Origin: Melastoma dodecandrum
Lineage: Eukaryota > Streptophyta > Magnoliopsida > Myrtales > Melastomataceae
Reading direction: 5' to 3'
Length of the DNA stretch: 64,000 bases
Assembly (NCBI GenBank): GCA_029817715.1
Contig: JARUPY010000398.1
Location: forward strand, 2,356,001-2,420,000
The translations under genes and the position numbers were made by a program. The notes beneath the pieces are model-generated. The model made no database searches. It saw only the letters and a program-made list of their open reading frames with translations, and was not told where the DNA came from. Shown one piece after another: positions 37,484-47,209 of this stretch. Numbering within the stretch: the first letter of the stretch is position 1; each line of letters starts with the position of its first letter.

Positions 37484-38581
37484 CTATTCCGCCGCGACGG
37501 CGTAGGGCCGCTTCGCCTCGAGCTCGCGCACGAGCGGGATGACGTGCCGGCCGAAATACTCCACCTCCTCCTGGAAGTGCAGGAAACCGAGGAGGATGAG
37601 GTCGGCCCCCGCGTCCTTCAGCGCGACGATCCGTTCCGCGATCTGCTGCGGCGTGCCGATCAGGTTCGAGCGGAAGCCGTCGTTGTACTGCACGAGGTCG
37701 GCGAAAGTGGACTTCGCCCAATTGCCCTCGCCTTCCGGCGAGGCCTTGCCGGCGTTCTTCACCTCGTGGCCGAAGGCGTTGACCGCCTCCGGATCGGCCT
37801 TGGCGATGATCTCGTCGACGACGGCGCGGGCATCCGCCTCGCTGTCGCGGGCGATCGCGAAGGCGTTCACGCCCACCTTCACCGCGCGGCCTTCGGCCTG
37901 CGCCTTGGCGCGGATGTCGTCCACCTGCTTGCGGATCTCTTCGGGCGTATTGCCGTTGGTGAAGTACCAGTCGGAGACGCGTGCGGCCATGTCGCGCGCC
38001 GCACGCGAGGAGACGCCCTGGAAGATTTCCGGCAGCTTGTGCGCCGGTTTCGGCTTCAGGCTGTAGTCGCGGAAGCGGTAGAAGTCGCCGCGGAAGGTGA
38101 AGTCGTCCGCGCTCCAGATGCCGCGCAGGGCACGGATGAATTCTTCCGATCGCCGATAGCGCTCGTCGTGATCCAACCACGGCTCGCCGATCGCCGTGAA
38201 TTCGCCGCGGAACCAGCCGGAGACGACGTTGACGGCGACGCGGCCGCCGTAGATCTCGTGCAGCGTCGCGATCTGCTTCGCCGCGACGGCCGGATTCCAC
38301 GGGCCGGGCAGCAGGGCCGCGATGACCTTCAGGCGTTCCGTCGCGGCGAGCAGCGCCTGGCTGAAGGTCACCGGCTCGTGCTGGAACTCGGCCCCATAGC
38401 CGGCCGTGAAGCGAATCTGGCTCAAGGCGTAATCGAAGCCGCTGTCCTCGGCGATCTGCGCGAGCTTGCGGTTGTAGTCGATGTCCCAGCTCGTGCGCTG
38501 CTCGATCTTCGAGATCACGAGACCGCCGGAAACGTTCGGCACCCAGTAGGCGAAGCGGACGGGTTCGCGGGCGTGCGACAT
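37484..38581 (-). CDS. sfnG: FMNH2-dependent dimethylsulfone monooxygenase
   Basis: A luciferase-like (LLM class) monooxygenase of 365 residues that would oxidise dimethyl sulfone to methanesulfinate using FMNH2 from the adjacent reductase. Matching regions are FAYWVPNVSGGLVISKIEQR, the flavin region IAALLPGPWNPAVAAKQIAT, NVVSGWFRGEF and SDWYFTNGNTPEEI. The ATG follows a strong AAGGAGG site. Downstream by 11 bases of the FMN reductase gene. Confidence 0.93.
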   Translation of the reverse strand: MSHAREPVRFAYWVPNVSGGLVISKIEQRTSWDIDYNRKLAQIAEDSGFDYALSQIRFTAGYGAEFQHEPVTFSQALLAATERLKVIAALLPGPWNPAVAAKQIATLHEIYGGRVAVNVVSGWFRGEFTAIGEPWLDHDERYRRSEEFIRALRGIWSADDFTFRGDFYRFRDYSLKPKPAHKLPEIFQGVSSRAARDMAARVSDWYFTNGNTPEEIRKQVDDIRAKAQAEGRAVKVGVNAFAIARDSEADARAVVDEIIAKADPEAVNAFGHEVKNAGKASPEGEGNWAKSTFADLVQYNDGFRSNLIGTPQQIAERIVALKDAGADLILLGFLHFQEEVEYFGRHVIPLVRELEAKRPYAVAAE

Positions 38582-38592
38582 GGCGTCCTCCT

Positions 38593-39168
38593 TCAGGCGA
38601 CGGAACGGGCGGCGCTGCGCGGGCGCGCGTCGGCGCGCGAGAGCTGCAGCGCGGCCTCTTCGGCGATGCGATCGATGCGGTCGTGGATCTTGGCGGTTGC
38701 GACCTGATAATTCTCGAAGTCGCTTTCGACGGCGTAGACCGTCGTCGGCAGCGTCAGCGCATTGAGGAAGCCGAACAGCGGGCGCAGCTGGTGCTCGGTG
38801 ACGAGGCCGTGCAGGAGGCTCCCGCCGGTCGCCCCGAGGACGATCGGCTTGCTGACGAACTTGCGATGATCGACGAGATCGAAGAGGTGTTTCACGGCCC
38901 CCGTCATCGAGGCCCGGTAGACCGGCGTCCCGACGACCAGCAGATCCGCATTCTCGACGGCGCTCACGATGGCGCGACCCTTGGCCGAGAGCTTGTCCGG
39001 CGTGAGGGCGGAGAAGAGATCGAGCGCACTGTCGACGAGCTCGATGAGCCGCACCTCGGTATCGAGCTTCGTGGAGATCCGGTCGAGAATCTCGGAGACG
39101 AGCGCCGTGGTGCGGGACGGCCGCGTTACGCTTCCCGAGACGCCGACGATCGTCTGCAAGCCAGCCAT
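38593..39168 (-). CDS. msuE: NADPH-dependent FMN reductase, MsuE-like
   Basis: A flavodoxin-fold reductase that supplies FMNH2 to the neighbouring monooxygenases. The 191 residues include SGSVTRPSRTT (FMN phosphate loop), VVGTPVYRASMTGAVKHLFD and LGATGGSLLHGLV, typical of the MsuE/SsuE branch. Start ATG 39168 (MAGLQTIVG) follows GAGG; an in-frame TTG at 39186 is less likely. It is separated by about 170 bases from the preceding ssuA gene. Confidence 0.9.
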   Translation of the reverse strand: MAGLQTIVGVSGSVTRPSRTTALVSEILDRISTKLDTEVRLIELVDSALDLFSALTPDKLSAKGRAIVSAVENADLLVVGTPVYRASMTGAVKHLFDLVDHRKFVSKPIVLGATGGSLLHGLVTEHQLRPLFGFLNALTLPTTVYAVESDFENYQVATAKIHDRIDRIAEEAALQLSRADARPRSAARSVA

Positions 39169-39338
39169 GTCAACCTCGTCTTTCAATATCGGACAGGCCG
39201 AGAGTGCGGGGGCCGGATGGCTTGGTCAACGATGGAATGGATCGGCGACAAACTTTGCATGATCCTTTTCCGCGCGTGCGAGGGGAAGAGGCGAATCTTC
39301 GCTTCGCGCACGCCGCGCAAGACGTTTCGTCGCGCGGC
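39169..39338 (-). other. Intergenic gap between ssuA and msuE
   Basis: 170 bases inside an otherwise tightly packed locus. I see no clear terminator; a secondary promoter for msuE-sfnG-sfnB is possible. Confidence 0.3.
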
Positions 39339-40271
39339 TCAGCTCGCCGACACGGAGTCCGCGACCCGTATCGGCTTTGGGATCAGCTTCTGCGCGGCGA
39401 AGGCATCCGCAATCGTCTGCTGCGCCTGAACGAGTTCGGGGGTGATCGGCCCGATCTCCCAGGATTGGCGCTGCAGGGCCGTCTTCAGAACGTCCTCGGG
39501 GAGGCTCGTGACAGGGCTCAGCGTGGCCGCCGCCGCGCCTGGATTGGCGCGCGTGATGGTGTCGATCTCCGCGATCGCACCGCGAAACTCGGCAAGAGCA
39601 TCCGGCGCCTCGAAGCGGCGGGAGCCGAGATAGAACTGATGGTTCGCCGCGACGGTCGCATCGGCGAGGACGCGTGTCCCGCCCGCCGCTTGCGCCGACG
39701 ACAGATAGGGATCCCAGATCACCCAGGCGTCGATGCTGCCGCGCACGAAGGCCGCGCGCCCGTCCGGCGGCGAGAGATACACGGTCTGCACGTCGCTCAG
39801 CGCGAGCCTCGCCTTCGCGAGTGCGCGCAGATAGAGGTAGTGAACGTTCGAACCTTTGTTCAGTCCGATCTTCTTGCCTTTGAGGTCCCCCAACGTGCGG
39901 ATCGGACTCGCGTCGTGGACGAGGATCGCTTCGCCCCGCGGCGCCGGGGGCTCCGCGGCGAGGTAGACGATGGCGGCGCCCGCGGCTTGCGCGAAGATCG
40001 GCGGCGTCTCGCCCGCCGTGCCGACGTCGATGGCCCCGGCGGCCAGCGCCTCCATCAGCGGCGGTCCGGATATGAATTGCCGCCACGCGACGTCCCAGCC
40101 CTTGGGAGCGAGGTGCTTCTCGAGGATGCCGCTGGTCTTCAGGAGAAGAAGATTGCCGTAGGGCTGGTACCCGACGCGCAGCGTGCGCGTCTCCGCACGC
40201 AGGATGCCGGGCCGCGCAAAGGCGGCGAGCGCACCGCCGGCGATGAGGCTTCGTCGTGTGATGGAGGACAT
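39339..40271 (-). CDS. ssuA: Aliphatic sulfonate ABC transporter, substrate-binding protein
   Basis: A periplasmic binding protein of 310 residues for sulfonate import. The N-terminus TRRSLIAGGALAAFARPGI is a twin-arginine-like signal. The mature part has LRVGYQPYGNLLLLKTSGIL, GAIDVGTAGETPPIFAQAAG and IDAWVIWDPYLSSAQA, all typical of the SsuA/TauA-like family. It is 8 bases downstream of ssuD; the transporter's ATPase and permease are in the same locus. Confidence 0.92.
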   Translation of the reverse strand: MSSITRRSLIAGGALAAFARPGILRAETRTLRVGYQPYGNLLLLKTSGILEKHLAPKGWDVAWRQFISGPPLMEALAAGAIDVGTAGETPPIFAQAAGAAIVYLAAEPPAPRGEAILVHDASPIRTLGDLKGKKIGLNKGSNVHYLYLRALAKARLALSDVQTVYLSPPDGRAAFVRGSIDAWVIWDPYLSSAQAAGGTRVLADATVAANHQFYLGSRRFEAPDALAEFRGAIAEIDTITRANPGAAAATLSPVTSLPEDVLKTALQRQSWEIGPITPELVQAQQTIADAFAAQKLIPKPIRVADSVSAS

Positions 40272-40279
40272 GGCGGGGC

Positions 40280-41458
40280 TCACGAGGCTGCGACCCGCCG
40301 CTCCTGCGGCGCGCGCGTGTTTCCGATCATCTCGCCGAACGGCCCGCGATGTGTCGTGCCGACCTGCGGTGCGATCGTCTCCTTCGCAAGCGGCAAGCGC
40401 GGCAGCACCAGCTCGGCGAACCGATAGGCCTCCTCGAGATGCGGGTAGCCGGACATGATGAACGTATCGATGCCGACCGACATGTATTCGCGCATCCGCT
40501 CGGCGACGGTGTCGGCATCCCCGACGAGGGCCGTGCCCGCACCGCCACGCACCAGCCCGACGCCGGCCCAAAGGTTGGGGCTCACTTCGAGCTTGTCGCG
40601 GCGACCGCCATGGAGCGCGGCCATGCGGTTCTGCCCGACGGAATCCATCCGGGCAAAGGCCTTCTGCGCCTCGGCGATCGTCGCATCGTCGACGTGTTCG
40701 ATGAGCCGGCCCGCCTCGCGCCAGGCTTCCTCGTTCGTCTCGCGCACGATGACGTGCAGACGGATGCCGAAGGACAGGTCGCGCCCCTGCGCTGCCGCGA
40801 GAGCGCGCATATGGGTCACCTTCTCCGCGACGGCGGCCGGCGGCTCGCCCCAGGTGAGATACTTCTGGACGATCCGCGCCGCGACGTCCTGCCCCGCGGG
40901 CGACGAGCCGCCGAAGTAGAGCGGCGGGTGCGGCCGGCTCACCGGTGGAAAGAGGATCTTCGATCCCTCGACCTGGATGTGCTTGCCCGCGAAGTCGAAC
41001 GTCTCGCCCGCGAGGAGCCGCGTATAGACCTGCAGGAACTCGTCGGTGACGGCGTAGCGCTCGTCGTGCGCCAGGAAGATGCCGTCGCCCTTGTTCTCGA
41101 CGGGGTCGCCGCCGGTCACGACGTTGATCAGCAGGCGACCGTTGGAAATGCGATCGAGGGTCGACGTCATGCGCGCCGCCACGGCCGGGGACTGCAGCCC
41201 CGGACGCACGGCCACGAGATAGCGCAGCCGTTCGGTCACCGGCACCAGCGCCGAGGCGATGATCCAGGAATCCTCGCAGGACCGACCGGTCGGCAGCAGG
41301 ACGCCGAAGTAACCGCAGTCATCGGCCGCTTTGGCGACCTGCGTGAGATACTTCAGGCTGACGTCGCGCGCGCCGTGGGTGGTGCCGAGGTAGCGGCCAT
41401 CCCCGTGGGTCGGCAGGAACCACAGGACATTGGCTTCGCGGGCTGCGATCTCGCTCAT
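40280..41458 (-). CDS. ssuD: FMNH2-dependent alkanesulfonate monooxygenase
   Basis: Cleaves alkanesulfonates to an aldehyde and sulfite using FMNH2 and oxygen. The 392-residue protein starts near [16 protein letters not shown] and contains the conserved Cys in [26 protein letters not shown] and the C-terminal [11 protein letters not shown]. The start overlaps the stop of the upstream DszA-type gene by 4 bases (ATGA), and ssuA follows 8 bases later. Confidence 0.94.
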   Translation of the reverse strand: MSEIAAREANVLWFLPTHGDGRYLGTTHGARDVSLKYLTQVAKAADDCGYFGVLLPTGRSCEDSWIIASALVPVTERLRYLVAVRPGLQSPAVAARMTSTLDRISNGRLLINVVTGGDPVENKGDGIFLAHDERYAVTDEFLQVYTRLLAGETFDFAGKHIQVEGSKILFPPVSRPHPPLYFGGSSPAGQDVAARIVQKYLTWGEPPAAVAEKVTHMRALAAAQGRDLSFGIRLHVIVRETNEEAWREAGRLIEHVDDATIAEAQKAFARMDSVGQNRMAALHGGRRDKLEVSPNLWAGVGLVRGGAGTALVGDADTVAERMREYMSVGIDTFIMSGYPHLEEAYRFAELVLPRLPLAKETIAPQVGTTHRGPFGEMIGNTRAPQERRVAAS

Positions 41459-42852
41459 GCGGCTTCTCCGCTCGTTCTCGTGTCTCGGGCCTCTGTGGCC
41501 CCGATTGCCGGGTGCGGCGGCCGCAGACGTGGGCCGGCCCCGAAGAGTTTGTGGCGCAACGTTCCCTCGCGATAGGCGCGCTTGTAGCGCCCGCGCCGCT
41601 GCAACTCGGGCACCAGAAGATCGACGATGTCGACATAGGTGCCCGGCATCTGTGCGAAGGCGAGGTTGAAGCCGTCCGCGTCGGTCTCGTCGATCCAGGC
41701 TTCCAGCGCGTCCGCGACGCTCTCGGGCGCGCCGGCGACCAGCGGGCCGATCCCGCCAAGCGCCACGTGGCGACCCACCTCGCGCACCGTCCACACGCGA
41801 TCGGGATCGGCGCGCGTGATATTATCCATCGCGGTGCGCCCGGCATCGTTCTCGACATGCCGCACCTCGTCGTCGAGATCGACGGCCGCGAAGTCGACGC
41901 CCGTCCAGCCGGACATGAGGACGAGACCGCCCTGCGGGTCGGCGAGCGCCTGCAGCTCCGCGAGCTTGCCGCGCGCGGCCGCGTCCGTCTCGGCGACGAC
42001 GAGCGTCATCATCGCGAAGATCTTGATGTCGTCGGGTCGACGTCCCGCGCGCGTGGCCGCGGCCCGGATCGCGGCGACGCGGCGTGCGATGATGGGTGCC
42101 GTCGGGCCGGAGACGAAGACGCATTCGGCGTGCCGCGCGGCGAAGTCCATGCCCTTCGGCGAGCTGCCGGCCTGGAAGAGCACGGGCGTGCGTTGCGGCG
42201 AGGGCTCGCACAGGTGCACCGCGTCGATGCCGTAATGGATGCCGTCGTGAACGATGCGGCGGACCTTCGACGGATCGGCGTAGGTCCCGCGGATGCGATC
42301 GCGCACGATCGCATCTTCGCCCCAGCTCTCCTGCCAGAGGCGGTAGACGACGGACATGAACTCCTCGGCGACCGCGTATCGGTCGTCGTGCGCGCGCTGG
42401 CGGACCGCGCCGACGCCGCGCGCCGCCGAATCGAGGTAGCCGGTCACGATGTTCCAGCCGATCCGGCCGCGGGTGAGGTGATCGAGCGTCGAGAGGCGGC
42501 GGGCAAAGACATACGGCGGCTCGTAGCTGAGGTTGGCTGTGACACCGAAGCCGAGATGCTCCGTCACGAGCGCCATCGCCGGCACGAGCATCATCGGATC
42601 GTTGACCGGCACCTGCACGCCGCCTCGCAACGCCGCCGCCGGCGTTCCGCCATAGACGTCGTAGGCCCCGAGCACGTCGGCGATGAACATGCCGTCGAAC
42701 AACCCGCGCTCGAGAAGACGCGCGAGAGACGCCCAATGCTCGAGCGAGGTGTAGGCCGCGGACCGGTCGTCCGCATGGCGCCAGAGACCGGGCGACTGGT
42801 GGGCGACACAGTTCATCACGAACGCGTTGAAGAGGATCTTCCGGCCGGCCAT
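41455..42852 (-). CDS. Flavin-dependent monooxygenase, NtaA/SnaA/DszA family
   Basis: A luciferase-like monooxygenase of 465 residues in the group with NtaA and DszA, which act on xenobiotic amines or cyclic sulfones. Patterns are [40 protein letters not shown] and [17 protein letters not shown]. In this locus a sulfone, sulfonate or thioether substrate is likely, but the exact one cannot be told. It lies 2 bases from the sfnB copy 2 stop and overlaps ssuD by 4 bases. Confidence 0.9.
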   Translation of the reverse strand: MAGRKILFNAFVMNCVAHQSPGLWRHADDRSAAYTSLEHWASLARLLERGLFDGMFIADVLGAYDVYGGTPAAALRGGVQVPVNDPMMLVPAMALVTEHLGFGVTANLSYEPPYVFARRLSTLDHLTRGRIGWNIVTGYLDSAARGVGAVRQRAHDDRYAVAEEFMSVVYRLWQESWGEDAIVRDRIRGTYADPSKVRRIVHDGIHYGIDAVHLCEPSPQRTPVLFQAGSSPKGMDFAARHAECVFVSGPTAPIIARRVAAIRAAATRAGRRPDDIKIFAMMTLVVAETDAAARGKLAELQALADPQGGLVLMSGWTGVDFAAVDLDDEVRHVENDAGRTAMDNITRADPDRVWTVREVGRHVALGGIGPLVAGAPESVADALEAWIDETDADGFNLAFAQMPGTYVDIVDLLVPELQRRGRYKRAYREGTLRHKLFGAGPRLRPPHPAIGATEARDTRTSGEAA

Positions 42853-42854
42853 CT

Positions 42855-44102
42855 CTAGAGCGTACCCGTGCGGGGCGGCGCGCGACCGTTCAGCCAGTAG
42901 TCCCCGACGAAGTGATACTTCCAGCGAACCGGATCGTGCAGCGTGTGCGTGCGCGCGTTGCGCCAGTAGACGTCGAGGTCGAGGTGCTCGAGCACGGCGC
43001 GCGTCCCGGTCAGTTCGAACAGCTTGCTGCCGAGCAGCAGCGACACGCCGTTCGCCGCGATCTTCGCCTCGGCGACCGCGATCGAGGCGTCCACGACGTG
43101 GCGTTCTGTGGGCTCGAGGCCGGCGCGCTCGACATAGGCGCCGGCGCGCTCGAGCATCGCATCCGCGGCGCTCATCCGCACGCGCAGGTCGCCGACGGTC
43201 GCGATCATGTGCGGATCGTCCGTCACCTTGGCGATGCCGCTCGCGCCATAGGGGCGCGCATGTTTGCGTAGATGGTCGAGGCCGATCGTAAAGGCGCCGC
43301 GCGCGATCCCGACATCGATGGCGGCATGCATGATCTGCGCGAGGGATCCCATGCGCGTCGGCCGCTCGAAGGCCAGTTCGTGATCGAAGACCCGGTCCCG
43401 CGGTACGACGATGTTGTCGAAGATCGTCGTGCCGGAGCCCGTCGTGCGCTGGCCGAAGCCGGTCCAGTCGTCGACGAGCGTCAGCCCGTTCGTCGTGTCG
43501 CGCGGCAGGAAGCAGATGTGTCGGCGGCGCTCGGGCGTCACCGCGACGCACGCGACCCAATGGGCGAACAGGGCGCCCGTGCAGTAGAACTTGCGGCCAT
43601 CGAGCCGCCAGTCGTCGCCCTCGCGGCGCACGATCGTCTTGTAATCGGCCGCGTGCTTGCCGCCGATCTCCGATAATGCATTACCGAGCCGGTCGCCCGC
43701 CAGCACGCGCTCGAAGAAGAAGTGCTTGATGGGCTCGGGCGCATCGAGCCGCAGCGCCTCGACCATGTAGAAATGGCTTTGCGGAATCTGCCCGAGGCTC
43801 CCATCGGCCGCCGAGATGATGGCGACGACCTCGGCGAGAGTTCCCGCCGTCACACCGGCACCGCCGTAGGCTTTCGGCACCGTCATCGCGAGAAGCCCGC
43901 TCTGCGAATAGAGCTCCATCTCCTCCCACGGCAGGCGCCGCTCGCGGTCGCGCGAAATCGCCTCTTCGGCGAAGACGGCCGCGAGGCGGCGCGCCGCGTC
44001 GATCGCCTCCGCATCGTCGCGGATGCGATGGGCGGGGGCCTCGCGCGCCGGCAGACGCGGCACCGCGCGCGTGGCGGGCGGGATCGTGACGACCTGGTTC
44101 AT
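42855..44102 (-). CDS. SfnB-family sulfur acquisition oxidoreductase, copy 2
   Basis: A 415-residue paralog of SfnB copy 1. Shared features are [40 protein letters not shown] and [14 protein letters not shown] near the C-terminus. It has an N-terminal extension of about 15 residues (MNQVVTIPPATRAVPRLP). It is separated from copy 3 by only one base, so the two copies are adjacent. Copies 2 and 3 may serve different sulfur substrates. Confidence 0.9.
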   Translation of the reverse strand: MNQVVTIPPATRAVPRLPAREAPAHRIRDDAEAIDAARRLAAVFAEEAISRDRERRLPWEEMELYSQSGLLAMTVPKAYGGAGVTAGTLAEVVAIISAADGSLGQIPQSHFYMVEALRLDAPEPIKHFFFERVLAGDRLGNALSEIGGKHAADYKTIVRREGDDWRLDGRKFYCTGALFAHWVACVAVTPERRRHICFLPRDTTNGLTLVDDWTGFGQRTTGSGTTIFDNIVVPRDRVFDHELAFERPTRMGSLAQIMHAAIDVGIARGAFTIGLDHLRKHARPYGASGIAKVTDDPHMIATVGDLRVRMSAADAMLERAGAYVERAGLEPTERHVVDASIAVAEAKIAANGVSLLLGSKLFELTGTRAVLEHLDLDVYWRNARTHTLHDPVRWKYHFVGDYWLNGRAPPRTGTL

Positions 44103-44103
44103 G

Positions 44104-45315
44104 TCAGATCCACGAGTGGCGCGGCGGCCTGGCGCCGTTGACCACGTAGTTGCCGATGGCGTGCGCCTTCCAGCGCACGGGATCGTGCAGCGTATGAACG
44201 CGCGCATCACGCCAATGACGATCCAGGTTGAGAGCGCCGGCGGCCGCCCGCGTACCCGACAGTTCGAACAATTTGACGCCGGCCTGAAGCGCGATCTCGG
44301 TCGTCAACACCTTCGCCTCGGCGACCGCGATCGAGGCGGCCGCGGCGCTCTCCTCGGTTTCGTCGGCGAGCCCCGCGTCGATGCAGCGTCCGGCCCGCTT
44401 CAACACCGCTTCCGCCGCATGGAGCCTGACGTGGAGATCGGCGACCTCGCGCAGGATGAACGGATCGTCCGCCGCGCGCTCCTGGCCGCTGTCGCACCAC
44501 GGGCGCGCCCGCTCGCGCACGAAGGCCAGCGTCTCCGCGATCGCGCGCCGGGCGATCCCCGCGTCGATCCCCGCGTGGATGATCTGCGCGACGGCCCCGT
44601 GCACGGTCGGTTTTTCGAAGGCGACGTACGAGGGCACGATACGATCGGCCGAAACGCGCACGCGTTCGAGCGTCACGGTGCCGGACGCGGTCGTGCGCTG
44701 GCCGATGCCGTCCCAGTCATCGACGATGGTGAGCCCCGGCGCGTCGCGATCAAGGAAGGCGAGGACGCTCCGCCCGTCTTCGTCGATCGCATGGGTCGGC
44801 ACGAGATGCGCGAAGAGCGCTCCGGTCGCGTAATATTTTCGCCCCGACACGAGGAAGCCGTCGCCGTCCCGCACGATGCGGGTTTGCATGTCGAGGATGT
44901 GCTTGCCACCGCGCTCGGACAACGCGTTGCCGAAGCGCCAGCCTCGGAGGGCCGTGGACAGCAGCGAACGCTTGCGCCCCTCATCCGGATCGAGCCGCAG
45001 AATGTCGATGAGGCTGATGTGGTTCTGCGCGATCTGCGCGATCGACGCGTCCCCCGCGGCGATGATGGCGAAGACTTCGGCGACCGTCGCGTAGCTGAGG
45101 CCCGGACCTCCGTAGGTCTTCGGCACGTTCATCGCCCAGAGGCCGCTCTGGGAAAACCGATCGAGCTCCGCCCAAGGGAGGCGGCGCTCGCGATCGCGCT
45201 GCGATGCCTCCTTGGCGAAGTCCGCAGCGAGGGCATGCGCGACCTCGAGCGCTTCGGCCTCGCTTGCGAGGATGTGCGCAGGTTGCGACGGCGGCGCGGA
45301 CGCAGGCTCGCTCAT
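44104..45315 (-). CDS. SfnB-family sulfur acquisition oxidoreductase, copy 3
   Basis: The third paralog, 403 residues: [42 protein letters not shown] and [14 protein letters not shown]. Its centre resembles copy 1 more than copy 2 (for example NVPK and LSYA). Its start overlaps the ssuB stop by 4 bases. It is the third gene of the locus, after ssuC and ssuB. Confidence 0.9.
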   Translation of the reverse strand: MSEPASAPPSQPAHILASEAEALEVAHALAADFAKEASQRDRERRLPWAELDRFSQSGLWAMNVPKTYGGPGLSYATVAEVFAIIAAGDASIAQIAQNHISLIDILRLDPDEGRKRSLLSTALRGWRFGNALSERGGKHILDMQTRIVRDGDGFLVSGRKYYATGALFAHLVPTHAIDEDGRSVLAFLDRDAPGLTIVDDWDGIGQRTTASGTVTLERVRVSADRIVPSYVAFEKPTVHGAVAQIIHAGIDAGIARRAIAETLAFVRERARPWCDSGQERAADDPFILREVADLHVRLHAAEAVLKRAGRCIDAGLADETEESAAAASIAVAEAKVLTTEIALQAGVKLFELSGTRAAAGALNLDRHWRDARVHTLHDPVRWKAHAIGNYVVNGARPPRHSWI

Positions 45316-46040
45316 GCCGCCGCCTTTTTCAGGAGACGGTCCAGAATGCGAGCGGCGATCGCCTCCGCCTCCGGCGCCCCGCGACGGCGCGGACGCGGCA
45401 GGTCCACCGCGAGATCGAGCGTCAGGTGCCCGTCCTCCAGAACGACGACGCGATCGGCGGGCGTCACGGCCTCGTCGACGACGTGCGTCACGAGAACGGC
45501 GGTGAAGCCATCGCGGGCGGCGATCCGCGCGATGAGCTGCTGCATCTCGATCCGTGTGAGCGCGTCGAGAGCGCCGAGCGGCTCGTCGAGCGCGAGGACC
45601 GATGGGCGCGACACCAAGGCGCGGGCCAGCGCGACGCGCTGGCGCTGGCCGCCCGAAAGCGTCGCCGGCCAGGCGTCGGCGCGGTCCTCGAGCCCGACGT
45701 CGCGAAGCGCCGCGCAGGCGGCCGCCTGTCCCTCCGCGGTCTCGGCGTCGCGGCCGAGCCCGACTTCCACGTTGCCGCGCACGCGGACCCACGGCAGCAG
45801 GCGCGCCTCCTGGAACATCACGCGGGCCGTCGCGCGGGTCGATCCGTCGCCGAGCCGGACCGTCCCGGTGTCCGGCATCTCGAGGCCGGTGAGAAGCCGC
45901 AGCAAGGTGCTCTTGCCGCATCCGCTGCGCCCGACGACCGCGATGAACTGCCCCGCCGGCACCTCGAGATCGAGGTTGGTGATGACACGGCGCGCGCCGA
46001 ACGACTTGCCGACGCCCCGCACGTGGATGGCGGCGCTCAT
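45312..46040 (-). CDS. ssuB: Aliphatic sulfonate ABC transporter, ATP-binding protein
   Basis: The ATPase of the sulfonate importer, 242 residues. Walker A is [11 protein letters not shown] (about residues 37-47), the Q-loop is FQEARLLPW, the ABC signature is [15 protein letters not shown], Walker B is [12 protein letters not shown], and the switch His is in [11 protein letters not shown]. It overlaps ssuC and sfnB copy 3 by 4 bases each, so translation is probably coupled. Confidence 0.94.
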   Translation of the reverse strand: MSAAIHVRGVGKSFGARRVITNLDLEVPAGQFIAVVGRSGCGKSTLLRLLTGLEMPDTGTVRLGDGSTRATARVMFQEARLLPWVRVRGNVEVGLGRDAETAEGQAAACAALRDVGLEDRADAWPATLSGGQRQRVALARALVSRPSVLALDEPLGALDALTRIEMQQLIARIAARDGFTAVLVTHVVDEAVTPADRVVVLEDGHLTLDLAVDLPRPRRRGAPEAEAIAARILDRLLKKAAA

Positions 46041-46873
46041 CGCTTGGCCTCACGCGCATAGACCGCGTTCCACGACAGGCACGTGCGCTCCAGCCAGCGC
46101 ACGCTGGCATCGGCCGCCTTGCCTATCAGCGCGTAGATCAGGATCGCGAGCACGACGACGTCCGTCTCCATGAAGTCGCGCGCTTGCATCGCGATGTAGC
46201 CGATGCCCGATTGCGCCGCGATCGTCTCGGCCACGATCAGGGTCAGCCACATGATGCCGAGCGCGAAGCGCAGGCCGACGAAGACCGAGGGCAGCGCCCC
46301 GGGCAGGATGATGCGGCGGAACAGCATCGCGCGCGTCATGCCGTAGCTGCGGCCCATCTCGACGAGCTGCGGATCCACCGTGCGGATGCCGTGCAGCGTG
46401 TTGAGATAGATCGGGAAGAAGACGCCGAGCGCGACGAGAAACAGTTTCGCGCCTTCGTCGATGCCGAACCAGAGGATGACGAGCGGGATCAGCGCGAGGT
46501 GCGGGATGTTGCGTGCCATCTGCAGCGTCGTATCCGTCGCCTCGTTGCTGAGGCGAGACAGGCCGTTGGCGAAGCCGAAGCCGAGGCCTATGGCCCCCCC
46601 GACGACCAGCCCGGCGAGTGCGCGCAGGGCGCTCACCTCCATGGCGTGCGGCAACTCGCCGTTGCGGGTGAGCCGCACGGCGGCGCGTGCCACGTTCAGC
46701 GGGTTCGGCAGGATGCTCGAGGCCAAAAGACCGGCGGACGCAGAGACCTGCCAAGCGATCAGCAGCAGAACGGGAAGAAGCCAGCCGATGCTCGGGCGCA
46801 GGCGACGCAAGGGCAATCGGAACGAGCGCGCACGTCGCAGGCGCGTGGCGGAGAGAGCGACAGCTTCGGTCAT
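46037..46873 (-). CDS. ssuC: Aliphatic sulfonate ABC transporter, permease
   Basis: A 278-residue BPD-type inner-membrane permease with about six membrane segments. The coupling loop [23 protein letters not shown] carries the EAA-like motif that contacts SsuB. It is the first gene of the minus-strand sulfur locus; the promoter should lie in the 46874-47209 region. Confidence 0.92.
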   Translation of the reverse strand: MTEAVALSATRLRRARSFRLPLRRLRPSIGWLLPVLLLIAWQVSASAGLLASSILPNPLNVARAAVRLTRNGELPHAMEVSALRALAGLVVGGAIGLGFGFANGLSRLSNEATDTTLQMARNIPHLALIPLVILWFGIDEGAKLFLVALGVFFPIYLNTLHGIRTVDPQLVEMGRSYGMTRAMLFRRIILPGALPSVFVGLRFALGIMWLTLIVAETIAAQSGIGYIAMQARDFMETDVVVLAILIYALIGKAADASVRWLERTCLSWNAVYAREAKR

Positions 46874-47209
46874 TCGGCCCTACGATGTGATCGCTAGAGG
46901 ATGGGGGAAGAGACGCCGGAGATCGACAGTAACGATTGCCGAAGTTCGTCGCGGAAAGAGAACAATGTTCCGTCTCGACGCGGGAACGAAGATCATTCGC
47001 ACCGCATGTCTCGTTCCGCGGCGCTAGGCGCGGCGCGATCGGCCCGGCACGATGTCTGCTCTTCCCTCGCAAGACGCACGAGGATCGTCGATGCTGCATC
47101 AAAACGGGTCAGGGCGCTGCGCCGCAATGAGTCGCGAGGGGCCCGTGTGTGCCGCATTACGTTACGTCATGTCGCCTCTGACCTGTCGTCGGCGGATGCG
47201 CGCGGCGCG
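46874..47209. promoter_or_regulatory. Intergenic region upstream of the sulfur operon
   Basis: 336 bases between the divergent ssuC and acyltransferase genes. It holds a short inverted repeat gaacaatgttc at 46960-46970 (5-bp arms, one-base centre), nested within outer arms cggaa (46952) and ttccg (46968). A second loose pair is ggaacga near 46981 and tcgttcc near 47012. These are candidate operators for a sulfur-responsive regulator. No coding signal is seen. Confidence 0.35.
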
